From an uncultured Clostridia bacterium (GTDB lineage: Bacteria > Bacillota > Clostridia > Christensenellales > Pumilibacteraceae), in the NCBI GenBank assembly GCA_947581755.1, contig CANPVN010000004.1:24966-88965 (forward strand): a stretch of DNA of 64,000 bases, written 5' to 3'. Below the pieces are notes generated by a model. The model did no database searches, was not told the origin of the DNA, and was given only the letters and a program-made list of their open reading frames with translations. Below, piece after piece: positions 1-11,200 of the stretch (position 1 is the first letter of the stretch; every line of letters starts with the position of its first letter). A program made the translations under genes and the position numbers.

Positions 1-1
1 G

Positions 2-1147
2 GTTATTCTGCTCACTTTTGTATTTTTACCACAGAATACAATAGTTAAAGCGCAGGAACTGACAGATGATGAATATGATCGATTGTTTATTGCTACAGTA
101 GAAGAATACATAGGCGATAATTATAACGGAACTGTAAATTTAACAGCGACCAAGGACATTATCTATGATATGGACTTGAAGGAATTTGGCTATATCTATG
201 ATTTTGAACTTAATGATAAAAATGGTTATGCAACAATTATTGATTCGAGAGGATATCCCGAATTAGCGGAAATTTATTTTGATGCTTTGTATCCTTTTTC
301 TTGTGATGAAACTTGTTCTAAAATATATATCAAAAACTTATTGTATATATATTACTCCGAAGGTTCATATTACCTTACAACAGGAGATGTATTAACGGAA
401 GAAGAGATAGAAACACTAAAAAATGTTTCTTATTATTCCGGAGCAACGGATATAGAGATTGTAACGGAAACAATTTACTATACGACTAAGGTGGAGACTG
501 CTCAAAAACAATTGGCTGATAGTTATCCGTCTGTTGATGCTATAGCTTATAATAATGCATGTGCTCCTATTGCCGGAACAAATTTAATTCAATATTGGGA
601 TAGGTATTTTCCGAATTTAATAGAAGATTATTCGCCCGGTATTGAAATAGGTTCCCATTATTTTTATAGTTTTCCTAATAAAACAGTAACTAATGTCGGA
701 GCTGAATTGTATGAGTTGATGGGCACAAATACCAATGGTGCCGGAACTACCATTAATCAATTTAAAAACGGTATGACACAGTATTGTTCGAAGCGTGGAT
801 ATAATATTTCTTATGCAAGTTGCATGAGTTTCGGCAACTTCAGTTATTCAAAGGCAAAAGAGAGAATCGATAAAGGAGAACCTTTGGTGATTTTTACCGA
901 GCCTGTTACATTCGCAAAGATAGAAAGCGGTGAAGGTAGCGATGAAATACATTATTATAAAATGGAGTTACCTCATACTTTGGTGGCTTTCGGATACAAA
1001 GATATTAAATATACTCTGTCAAATGGTCAAACGAGAACAGATAACTATCTTGAAGTGGAATCAGGGGCGGTAGAATATAAAGCAGGGTATTGTAATGTTA
1101 ATTATGAAACAACAATAGATGATGCATATGGTGTTTTGGTAAGTTAG
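2..1147 (+). CDS. Secreted papain-like (C39/C10-like) cysteine peptidase, 5' truncated by window edge
   Basis: The reading frame is open to the first base. Upstream of the first possible start (TTG at 83) it encodes a hydrophobic run (VILLTFVFLP) and a plausible signal-peptidase site (IVKA|QE), so the true start lies outside the window and the protein is exported. Numbered from the TTG, the C-terminal half carries NNACAPIAGTN around Cys160, the usual nucleophile context of papain-fold bacterial peptidases, and LPHTLVAFGY around His298, followed by a Tyr/Asn-rich strand that could supply the third residue. The first ~140 residues match nothing I recognise and may be a propeptide or binding domain. 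The stop codon overlaps the ribosome-binding site of the next gene, so the two are probably co-transcribed. The family assignment rests on the Cys and His contexts only; an inactive homologue is possible. Confidence 0.55.
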   Translation, partial: VILLTFVFLPQNTIVKAQELTDDEYDRLFIATVEEYIGDNYNGTVNLTATKDIIYDMDLKEFGYIYDFELNDKNGYATIIDSRGYPELAEIYFDALYPFSCDETCSKIYIKNLLYIYYSEGSYYLTTGDVLTEEEIETLKNVSYYSGATDIEIVTETIYYTTKVETAQKQLADSYPSVDAIAYNNACAPIAGTNLIQYWDRYFPNLIEDYSPGIEIGSHYFYSFPNKTVTNVGAELYELMGTNTNGAGTTINQFKNGMTQYCSKRGYNISYASCMSFGNFSYSKAKERIDKGEPLVIFTEPVTFAKIESGEGSDEIHYYKMELPHTLVAFGYKDIKYTLSNGQTRTDNYLEVESGAVEYKAGYCNVNYETTIDDAYGVLVS

Positions 1148-1155
1148 GAGATAAC

Positions 1156-1824
1156 ATGAAAAGAAATAAAAAGATACAAGAAATTGCGGATTATTCTTTA
1201 GCCGAATATCATGATGAAAAAACTAAAAATGAGCTTAAGACGATTATTCAAAGCAATAAGGCAGCTAAAGAATATAAACTCGGAAAGCGAAAAAAGTTAT
1301 TGGTTTCTTCACTTGTTTCTGCTGCTGTAATAGCGATAATTGCAACGTTGATAACAGTTATGCCATTAATAAAACCTGCCCAAGAGTCCAAGCAATATCT
1401 TTCAAGTAACCAAATTTTAACTGACGTTGAATTGAGTTCATTAAATGCCGATTTATCGTATTTTGTTTTTGATGTGAATTCGCAGACGTCTATATTGAAG
1501 GTTACGGATACTTTTTATAATGAAACACTGTATTACATTATTAGTATTCCTACCGGAATAGGCGGTATGGAAATAAATATCATAACAAATCGCGATTATA
1601 AATTTCTATTTGATTATCAGTACGATAAGAAAATCGATATAGGTGAATTTCAATTAAATTATTGCGAAGATATAAAACAAGACGATAATATATCTTCATT
1701 AACCACCGTATATGGCGAGATAAAAACAGACAAAGAAAATATTTATTTTGAATATACGGATATAGTGTTAGGCAACGAAAGCAACTTTGTCGATTTAATA
1801 CACCAAATAATAAAAAGGAAATAG
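1156..1824 (+). CDS. Single-pass membrane protein of unknown function
   Basis: A 222-residue protein with a basic, probably cytoplasmic N-terminus (1-48), one transmembrane segment around 49-71 (VSSLVSAAVIAIIATLITV) and an outer domain of about 150 residues rich in beta-forming residues. AGGAG at 1146-1150 overlaps the previous stop codon and gives a 5-base spacing to the ATG. The topology (short basic inside, one helix, globular outside) resembles anti-sigma factors and other regulators, but I see no diagnostic motif. Its place behind a secreted peptidase suggests a functional pair. The two genes are visibly more AT-rich than the genes to the right. Confidence 0.6.
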   Translation: MKRNKKIQEIADYSLAEYHDEKTKNELKTIIQSNKAAKEYKLGKRKKLLVSSLVSAAVIAIIATLITVMPLIKPAQESKQYLSSNQILTDVELSSLNADLSYFVFDVNSQTSILKVTDTFYNETLYYIISIPTGIGGMEINIITNRDYKFLFDYQYDKKIDIGEFQLNYCEDIKQDDNISSLTTVYGEIKTDKENIYFEYTDIVLGNESNFVDLIHQIIKRK

Positions 1825-1843
1825 CAAAATAAAAAAATGAAAG

Positions 1844-1878
1844 ACGACTGCGAGTAAAAACTTGCGGTCGTTTTTTTT
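1844..1878 (+). terminator. Rho-independent terminator after the peptidase/membrane-protein pair
   Basis: ACGACTGCGAG (1844-1854) pairs with CTTGCGGTCGT (1861-1871) with two G-U wobbles, around a six-base A-rich loop. It is followed by an unbroken T8 run. It separates the first two genes from the giant-protein gene. Confidence 0.9.
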
Positions 1879-2075
1879 CAGTGAATTACTTTTTTCGCAG
1901 ATTAAGGGATAAAAATGCCCTGATTTTTCCTTAATATGTTCATATGAACCATGCGTGGGTTTTTCCGATCCGAGTACGAAAAATTGATATTCCGAAAAAG
2001 GTTTATAGTTTTGGTCGGAAGTAAAAAATTTTTTCCGAAAAAAGTAAAATGTCAATATTTTATATTAAAAATTTA

Positions 2076-2104
2076 TTGACTTATGCAAATAATAGTGATA
2101 TACT
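2076..2104 (+). promoter_or_regulatory. Sigma-A promoter of the giant surface-protein gene
   Basis: TTGACT (2076-2081), a 17-base spacer and TATACT (2099-2104), with TGA directly before the -10 box as an extended -10. Transcription should start near 2111, leaving about 100 bases of leader. The remaining intergenic DNA between the terminator at 1878 and this promoter holds no gene that I can support. Confidence 0.85.
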
Positions 2105-2110
2105 AAACCT

Positions 2111-2212
2111 ATTATAACATAGGATTATAAGCCTCACTATGCGCAAAATACCGAAAACGGAAGGCGCAAGTGGTGTGGCAAAAAAAATTGGCTATGTTAA
2201 AGGAGAAATAGC
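2111..2212 (+). promoter_or_regulatory. Structured 5' leader RNA of the giant gene
   Basis: The ~100-base leader folds on paper into one elongated structure. The closing stem is TAACATAG (2115-2122) with CTATGTTA (2192-2199), 8 perfect pairs. Inside it, GCCTCACT (2131-2138) pairs with GGTGTGGC (2172-2179) with one U-U mismatch. Then TGCGC (2140-2144) pairs with GCGCA (2164-2168), and CCG/CGG (2151-2160) caps it. The last base of the closing stem touches the Shine-Dalgarno sequence (AAGGAG, about 2199-2204), so the fold could control translation. I could not match it to a known riboswitch class. Confidence 0.6.
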
Positions 2213-5200
2213 ATGAGTGCTGAAGGCAAAAAGAAAGGTTTGAGTTTTAAAACATTACTTGCACTTGTCATTGTATGCGCATGTCTTGCTGTTGTATCCA
2301 TAATTCTTTGTGCCGTATTTTTGGCTAAAGAAAGTGGAGTACCCGGTTCTACTGTAAGCGAGTGGATCATGGGCGACGGCGCGCCGAGCGCGAATGTAGG
2401 TAAAGAAGGAGATCTTTACCTTGACAAAGACGGTAATGTTTATCGCAAATCCGCAGACGGTTGGGGGAAACCTGTCCTTAATATAAAGGGCAACAATGGT
2501 GTGACCCCTCATATCGAGAGTGGATATTGGTATATCGGTACCGATAATACCGGCGTACGGGCGACGCCCGAGTTCAACGTCGAGATAAAAGACGGTTATT
2601 GGTATATCAATGGTAACAAGACTTCGAAAGCGACGGCAGATGTAGATATAACGATAGACGACGAAGGATATTGGCTTGTCGGAGGAGAGCGCGTAGGCAA
2701 TTATAGGGCATACGGCTCTGTTTGGCATGTAAAGTCCGAGGCTCCCAATGATAAGGACGGATTTGACGGAGATTTATATCTCGATCTTTCCACATATAAC
2801 ATACACAGGAAAGAGAACGGCAAATGGGGACTTATCGGAAATATAAAGGGCGTATCCGGAGGAGAATATGTTTTGCCGGGCGTAACTTGGTACAGTGGCA
2901 CCGTAAGTCCTTTTGAAGCGGCTGACGCTCTTAAGGAAAAGCTTGACGCAGCCAAGGACGGAGATTTATATTTTGACACTCAAAACGGTAAAATATACGA
3001 AAAGAAGAGTGGCGCATGGTCTCTGACTGCTTCGTTGAACGAGACTTCTGGTAGCACGAATTGGTTTACAGGCAATGGAGTACCTACCGAAGTTGAGGGC
3101 ACAGCCGACGGTGATTATTATATCGATATCGAAACAGGTAATGTTTACCGTAGGGAAGATGTCGAGGGCGCAGAGCATTGGACCGATACCGAACTTTCGC
3201 TTAAAGGTGATCGTGGAAACAAGTGGTTCTCGGGAACGGGAGCACCTACGGGCAATTCCGCGCTTACCGGCAAAGAGCTTGTTTCGGGCGATATTTATTT
3301 CGATACACAAGGTCATAAACTTTATATATACGACGGATCCTCTTGGGGCGACGGCGTTGCTCTTGACGGAACGCCCGGAACACCCGGAACACCCGGTACT
3401 CCCGGTACTCCCGGAAAGAGCGGTAGTGTATGGCATTTTGGCACAACCGCACCTACAAGCATACCCGGATCTTCCGTAGGTGATTATTATATCAACACTA
3501 CCGACGGTCAGGTTTATGTAAGAGTAGATGATTCCAACGGAAATCAAGTATGGGATAAAATAGATGGTCTTGTACTTAAGGGACAAAACGGCGAACCCGG
3601 AACTCCCGGTCAGCCCGGTACTCCCGGAACGCCCGGTGAAAACGGTACAAAATGGTATACGGGAGAAAACACTCCCGATTCGGCTATCGGAGTAGAGGGC
3701 GACTTCTATTTTGACAAAGTATCTAAGATAATATATAAGAAAAATTCTACCGATTGGGAAGCATTTGTAGATCTTACCGTAGACCGCGGAACTATGTGGT
3801 TTACAGGTGGAGGCGCACCTACACTTACTCCCGCCGATGACGGAATAATCATCGGTGATATGTATCTCGATACAACTAATTACGACGTTTATCGTTATAC
3901 TACCGACGGTTGGGGTTCGTCTATTGCCAACATTGAGGGTAAGACAGGTGCCGACGGTATTACTCCCAATATAGGTGATGACGGATATTGGTATATTGGC
4001 GGAACAAAAACCGATTACAAAGCTAAAGGTTGCGAATGGCATGCAAACAAAGGTGTGCCCGGTACTACTCCTGTGCCCAACGCACAAGAAGGAGACTTTT
4101 ATCTTGATACCGATACCGGTATTGTTTATACTCTCGAAAGCAGCGGTGATTGGACTCCTGTTGTTACATTAAGACAACAACTCGAAGTAAGACGCGGACA
4201 GTGGTATTTCGGCGAAACCGCTTTGGGTGTATATGTAACACAGTGGCTCCGCGGTAGTGGAGATCCCAATGGCGTAGAATCGGGTTATTATAGTGACTTA
4301 TATCTCAATTTTACAACAGGTGATATTTACGAGAGCAAGACTCCTGCAGGAGAAGAGGCTACAACAAATTGGGAGCGTAAATTATCTATCAAGGGTGAAC
4401 GTGGTAACCTTTGGTTCTACGGTAGTGGTGAACCCGATGATGCATCTTTAGACGGAGCAAAAGACGGCGACTACTATTTGAATTCTTTGACCGGTAATGT
4501 ATATCAAAGGAAGAACGGCACGTGGGGCACTTCCCTGTTCTCATTGAAAGGACCCCAGGGTGTACCCGGTAAAAACGGTGCTACTTGGTTTACGGGTTCC
4601 GTAACTCCTACACTTGAAAATCCTTCCGAAGCGGTTGTCGGCGATTACTATTTTGAAACGACTCATGGTTATATATATACTCGTACCCAAGACGGATGGG
4701 ATCTTATCAATCCCGATGATCCTTTGGCAGGTACTAAGTGGCTCAGCGGCAACGAAGATCCTGCTGATGTTACCGACCTCGCGCTCAAGAACAAACTTGA
4801 CGCTGCAAATGACTATGATGTTTACTTCAATCTTGCGGAAAATACACTTTGGCAGAAACAGCCCGATCCCGCTTCGAGCGGCTCTGTTTGGGTAAAACTC
4901 GGAAAACTTACCGACGGCAGCGAGCGTGCTACAAAATGGTATTACGGTACACTTGATCCTACATTGGATAACGAACTGTTCGAAAGCACAATTGCAACAG
5001 ATAGTATAAACGGTGATTTCTATCTCCGTACATTCTATGCTTTCAGCGAATTGACGGGCTTCATGATTTATGTTCGCGAAGATCAGGCAGACGGAACGCA
5101 TGTTTGGACACTTCTTGTTGATATGACAAGTAAGATTGATGCTTCGGCAACAACTACTTGGGATATCCCCAACTTGGATGCTCTTACCGCATTCCGTAAC

Positions 5201-8200
5201 AGTGTCAATGATGAAACAAACCATAAGGATTATAAAGGCAATACTCTTAATGTTACCGGAGATATCGTTGTTCCCGATGGCTTTAACTACCCGATTGCCG
5301 ATACTGCCGATCATAAATTCAAAGGTGACTTAGAAGGCAACGGCCATACCATAAGGGGTATAACCAATCACTTGTTCGGATACTTTGGTGAGGGCGCTGA
5401 GATTAACAATTTGAAACTCGAAGGAACAATTACCGACGCATGCACCTTCTTAATGGATGCGATTTCGGGAAATCACTTCTTTGCTCTTATAGAGAATGCT
5501 CAAGGAACGGTAACGGTTACAAACACCACACTTACCCTTACAGATGAAAACGGAGGCAAAGTGGTAGTAACTTGGGATGCCAAGGGAGAGGTAAAGGTAG
5601 ATATTATAGGTGCTTCTGCTGCTGCAGCTGCAGGTATTGTTTCCGCAAGCGATTCTTTGTTTGAGTTGACAGACACATATACACTTGCAAAGGCTACTTA
5701 TACCTTCGAAAATATCAAGTTGACAGGTAATTCATATATCAACCTTAATACTGCAAAGTCTTTCACTCTTAAAGACAGCTATATCGATGCAACTCCTGCC
5801 GCAGATGCCGGTGTACATAATTCTCCTTTGTACGGCGCTAATTACAACAGCGAGATCGAAATTAATCTTAGTGGAAATACTTTTGCTTCTCAACGTGCGC
5901 TTTATCTCTATAACACCGTAACCAAGGCTACAATAGAGAATAACGTATTCGGCTCTGTCGATGTCCCTATGGCTGATGAGTGGGCTGTCAAGTTCATGCA
6001 CATTAAAAAGGATGCAACTCTCGAGTTCACAGGCAATACCGTTTATGGCGCAACATCAACTGATGACGACAATCAGAACTTCAACGCATTTGACCTTTAC
6101 AATCCCGCAGGAAATTATGTTAAGTATATTGCGAAGTTTACAGATAATATCGTCAATGTTGAAAATGACGCGAACGGCACAGTCGGAATTCTCCGTGTCG
6201 AAACGAATGAAAATGCAAACGGATTGGGCGAGATTTACTTCTTAGGCAATGGTAATAAGTTCAATGACAGCAATGTTATCTTCGACAAAGTAACTCTCGA
6301 CGGCGACAACGACTTTGCATTTATCGCATTCAATGCAGCCCTTGATGATGACGGAAAACTTACCCAAGCTTACGTCTATGTCGGCAGCGAATTTGGCGCT
6401 AAACGTGCAGAACATTATGGACCTACAAACCTTGCATCCATGGCTGCACAGGATTGTAAGCATACAGTACAGATAATCGACATTGCGTTTGAAGATCCTA
6501 CGGGCTTTACACAGCATGTTGCCGATTATCAAAATAATTATTATGTAAATAACGCCGCAGGTCTCGGCTCCTTCCGTGACATGGTCAATGGCACAGGATT
6601 TACGGCAAACACATTTAGTGGCAAAACAATTACTACTACAAATGACATCAAACTTAACGGATTGAACTGGACTCCTATAGGAACGGATACCAAACCTTTC
6701 AGCGGTACTTTCACTACTAAGTATATGGAGACTCAGTATGCAATCCGGGATTTGAAAATTGATTCTTCCGCAGAAGATTATGTCTATCCCGAAGCAGATA
6801 AAACAAGACTCGGTCTCTTTGGATATACAACAAATGCAACATTGCAATATATTACAATAAGCGGAGTAAGTATCGTATGTGCAAACGGAATAGCTCCTGA
6901 TGATTCGGTCGGCGCTCTTGTCGGTCTTGCTTATAGTGGCAATACAATTAATAATATTACTGTGAACGGACTCATAGATATTCAAGGTGGTTTCTCCAGA
7001 GTCGGTGGTGTCATCGGTCAAACTTACGGCAACTTCTCTTATATTACAGTTAACGCGGACGAGGGTAGTATCGTTTCGACAACAGGATCTACGGATGCCG
7101 ATTATATCGGTGGTATTCTCGGTCATGCCGGTGGAAGAGGAGAATACACCAACCTTAGTGTAATAGGGTTGAAAGTTCGCGGTGGAAGAAATGTCGGCGG
7201 TGTCACGGGTCTTCTCCAAGCAGGTTCTACGGTTGATCAAGCTACCCTTAAAAATGTTCATTTGTTGAATGTCGGCAGCGCTGGCATGCTTCTGTCTGGT
7301 CCTGCGCAATATATTGGTGCGGTCGGCGGCTCTGTGACAGCTGGAGCGCAAATAACAATTAAGAATGTTGATTTCACAGGTATCCTTGAGCGCGGTGGTC
7401 ACAAATACGGAAATTATGTCTCGAAAGCCGTAGTGAATGGCGGTTTTGCAGGTCCTGTTCACAATAGTTATGATTATCAGCTCGGAAATGTTGATTACAC
7501 TCAAAATACAAACATCTATGCTTTGATTGATAGAGATCTCTATTACCGTAATGGTGACTATGAAATTATGTCGGCACATGGCTTGCAGAGATTTGCAGAT
7601 CTTGTTACAAAAAGCTACGGCAATCTTAGAGATTCTGTTAAAGATCACAATGCAAAGCTTATGATGGAGGATGAGATTGTAGATCTTTCCGTCCTTAAGG
7701 ATAGTGATGGTAATTGGTTCAAAGAGCAAGCATCTGAAGGTTGGGACGGTGCTTGGACCGGATACTCTTACGCTCTCACCTCGATTGGTTCGCAAAAGAA
7801 CACCTTCATGGGAACATTTGATGGCAATGGAAAGACTATTACAGGTCTTACAGTGGCTCTCTTCGGATATACCGATGGGGCTACGATCAAGAACCTCAAA
7901 CTTGAAGGCGTCAATGTTAGCGGTGATACCAATGTCGGTGCGGTTGTCGGTGTTGCTAAGGATACAAGCATAATCGATACTACCGTAAACGGTACTGTTA
8001 CTATGACAGGAACCGACGATGCGCATGCTCGTTCAATCGGTGGACTTGTAGGTGCAGCCGAAGGTCTCACTCTCAGCAACGTTTCGTTTGAAGGTACAAT
8101 TGACAATCAATATACAGGAAAGGGTGATAAACTTAATTACCTCGTTTACAACTACGGTCTTGTCGGTTCTGCGATTACATCCGAAACTTATGCAAATGAT

Positions 8201-11200
8201 AGTTGGGCGATAGATAAGAACGTCCTTCCCGCAGCGTCCATAACAATCACTCATGCATCGAGCGCAGCGGTTACGCCTTCGACGGCTTCCTTAAATGCCC
8301 ATATTGCGGCAACGGATCTCGACCTTACTGCTACATACCTGCCTATAACCGGTAGTGTTGCGAAACCGTACGGAGTGATGGTTACCGTTAAATCCGATGT
8401 TGGTCTTGCGAACGTTGCAGCGCTTGTTAACGGCGGTATCTCGTTCGAGGGTGAAACTATCTTACTCGGTAAAGATATCGATATGGTGAAATATCAGCAG
8501 AACTGGAAGGGTATCGGTAACGGAACTAATCCTTTCAAAGGTACATTCAAAAGTGTTGCCCCTGCTAACGTTCATGCAATTAACCACTCTTACGGCGCAT
8601 TGTTCGGTAACTTAGAGGGTACCGTAGAGTACATAGCTCTTAACGGTGCTGTATTCCAAGGTAAAGGTGTACTTGCCGATAAAGTCGGAACATCTGCAAA
8701 GATTAACAATATTACTATCAATGCTTGGGTACAAGGGCTTAACGGCGACAGTATTATTAAAGCGAGCGACTTGGCGGCAGCGCCTTTCGGATTCTATGCC
8801 GAGGGTAGTGCGCTTGTCACAAGCTCCGAAATAACCGTAGAATTCTATGATGCAAATATAACTTTCAATGCTAAGTTGGATGGAAATGCCAATTCGGAAG
8901 TCTCCTACACCGGTGACGAAAATGTTGAGGATCCCGCATCTCATTCTTACACCGCTGTTATCAAGGACGAGATATTCAGACTCGGTGGCTTTAACAAGAA
9001 TGTCAATACTACAGCACCTACCGCAGTCTTTACCTTTACCGGTATTAACTTCACCGGAAACAGCTACATTGATATGGCTGCAGGCCCTGAAAGAAAATTT
9101 CCCGCTATTCAGGGACTTACTGTTGATGGCTGTTATGCCGATGTAACTCCCGAAAGATATGAAGGCAAATTGCCTGCATTTATCTTGGGAAACGGAAACA
9201 ATATGGCTAAGATAGCTTGTAAGTTTATATTTACGAATAACTATGTATTGTCGAATGAAAGTTTGACAGAAGATCAATGGCAACATAATGGTCTTGCAAT
9301 CTTCTCTTGGGTGCCTTTCGCTAACGATTCGGTAATAAGTGGAAACACCTTCGGTTCGAAAGAGAGACCTTATCACAATGCAATAATCAAGGTTCTCGAT
9401 TTCGAGACTGATGCAGTTATTACTATAGAAAACAACACATTCTATACCGACGCTGTTGCAACGGGTACCGAGAAAAAGGCAGCTATAGATATTGCGCCTA
9501 TGCAAACTAATATCTATACTGTTTGGGTAAAGAACAATATCTTGAATATCGATACCGAGGATACAGATGCTGCAAATGCATATACTCTTCTTGCTCTTGA
9601 GAGAGCCAACTTTGTTTCCGGTCACAGAACCCGTGCTTATATCACAAATGATAACGTTGTCAATGTAAACGGTGAATCACATGATATCGATTACGAGTTC
9701 GTTACAAGGGGAACAAACGGCTTTACTTTCGGAGAGTTCGATTATGCCGGATACGGAATCGAATTGAATACAGAAGGTAAGATTGTTAAAGGTAATTTCT
9801 TGTTCGGATATAATCAAGACCGATTTGAATTTACAAATGAGAAAGATAAAGAAATGGCAGAGGCGTTGAAGCTTGTCGTTGCCGAAGGCCATGAAGCAGA
9901 TATCCATATCCTTATCGGAGAGGAATTCGGTCGCAGACTCAGTGATATTCTTGGTGAAACATACAATAAATATTACAACTTTTCGCTTGCCGGCTTAAAC
10001 GGTTTTGCTTCTGCTCTCGAGGCAGGTTGGTCTGACAAGAGCGAAGGCGCGATTGTTACTTTCGCTGAAGAGATGAATAATGACGGTACTTACACCGTAA
10101 CTCTTCCCGAAGGCGATTGGACTCCTATCGGATCGGAAGCTCATCCTTTCAAGGGCACCTTCCAAGGTCTTGCTAAGGCAGGTGAAGAAGGCGAAGAAGG
10201 TACCTATTGGACTATTGAGGGTATCAGATACACGGGCGCACCCGATGCATTCGGCTTCTTCGGATATACCGACGGTGCAACTATCGAAAATCTTAAAATC
10301 ACCGATACGAAAATAACAATTTCCGGTGAGACCGGTAAGCGTTATGCAGCCGCTTTGGTAGGTTTTGCAAAGAATACTACTATAAACAATATTACCGCTC
10401 AGAGCATTGACATTGAGGGTAATGCTCAACACGTCGGCGCAATAGTCGGTCATGGTGAGACTGTCACTATGAACAATATCTATGTGCTTGCTGTTGCTTT
10501 GGTTTCCATTGAACAGAACTCTGCCGGCGCGGTAATAGGTTATGCTAAGGAAGCAACCTTAAAGGACATCTATGTAGCTACAACCGATCCTATAACGGAT
10601 CTTGCCGCAGAAGACGGTGTATCTATCACTGCATCTTATACAGTCGGTGGTGTCGCGGGTATTGCAGTAGACGGCGGTACATTTGAAAATATCTATATTG
10701 CTTCCAAGGTAACTGTTCTTGCGAACTCCGTCGATAACGATAAGCGTGCTCACCTTATCGGCGCTGTTGTCGGCGCTGTAGAGAATAGTGCAGAGAAATC
10801 TACCGCAAAGTTTGTTGTTAAGAACGCTCATTTCCGTGGTAAACTCGAAAGAACGGCAATCGCATCGTACCCCTTGAAAGCAAGCTATACTTATTACGGT
10901 ATGGTAGGTTGCGATAACGCTTTAAGTACAGGTGAGGCAAGCAAAAATGTGGAAATCACGAACTCGAGTCTCATTTCCGCAATTGCATCCGGCTTCTCTC
11001 AGAAAACTATTTGGGATGAAACCACCGCAAACAAAGTTACTTCCGAGTATCAAATAGACTCGAAAGCAGGTCTTGAATACTTCCGTAACCAAGTCAATGC
11101 AGGTAATCCTTACACCGGCGAGACTATCCGTCTTGTAGCGGATATCGACCTTGAAAACGCAGAATGGACTCCTATCGGTGGCGACATCGATCATCCTTTC

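Noticed and set aside
1795..2055. 86-codon minus-strand frame between the first genes and the giant gene
   Set aside because: It overlaps the rightward terminator and the end of the previous gene, has no ribosome-binding site and encodes low-complexity Phe/Tyr/Lys-rich sequence.
3368..3650. Short regular DNA repeats that could look like a CRISPR array
   Set aside because: They encode in-frame Gly-Thr-Pro triplets without unique spacers.
6242..8026. 594-codon frame antisense to the giant gene
   Set aside because: Its Cys/Ile/Ser-rich translation mirrors the repeat codons of the giant gene and has no domain. Several other antisense frames in 2.2-24.4 kb have the same cause.
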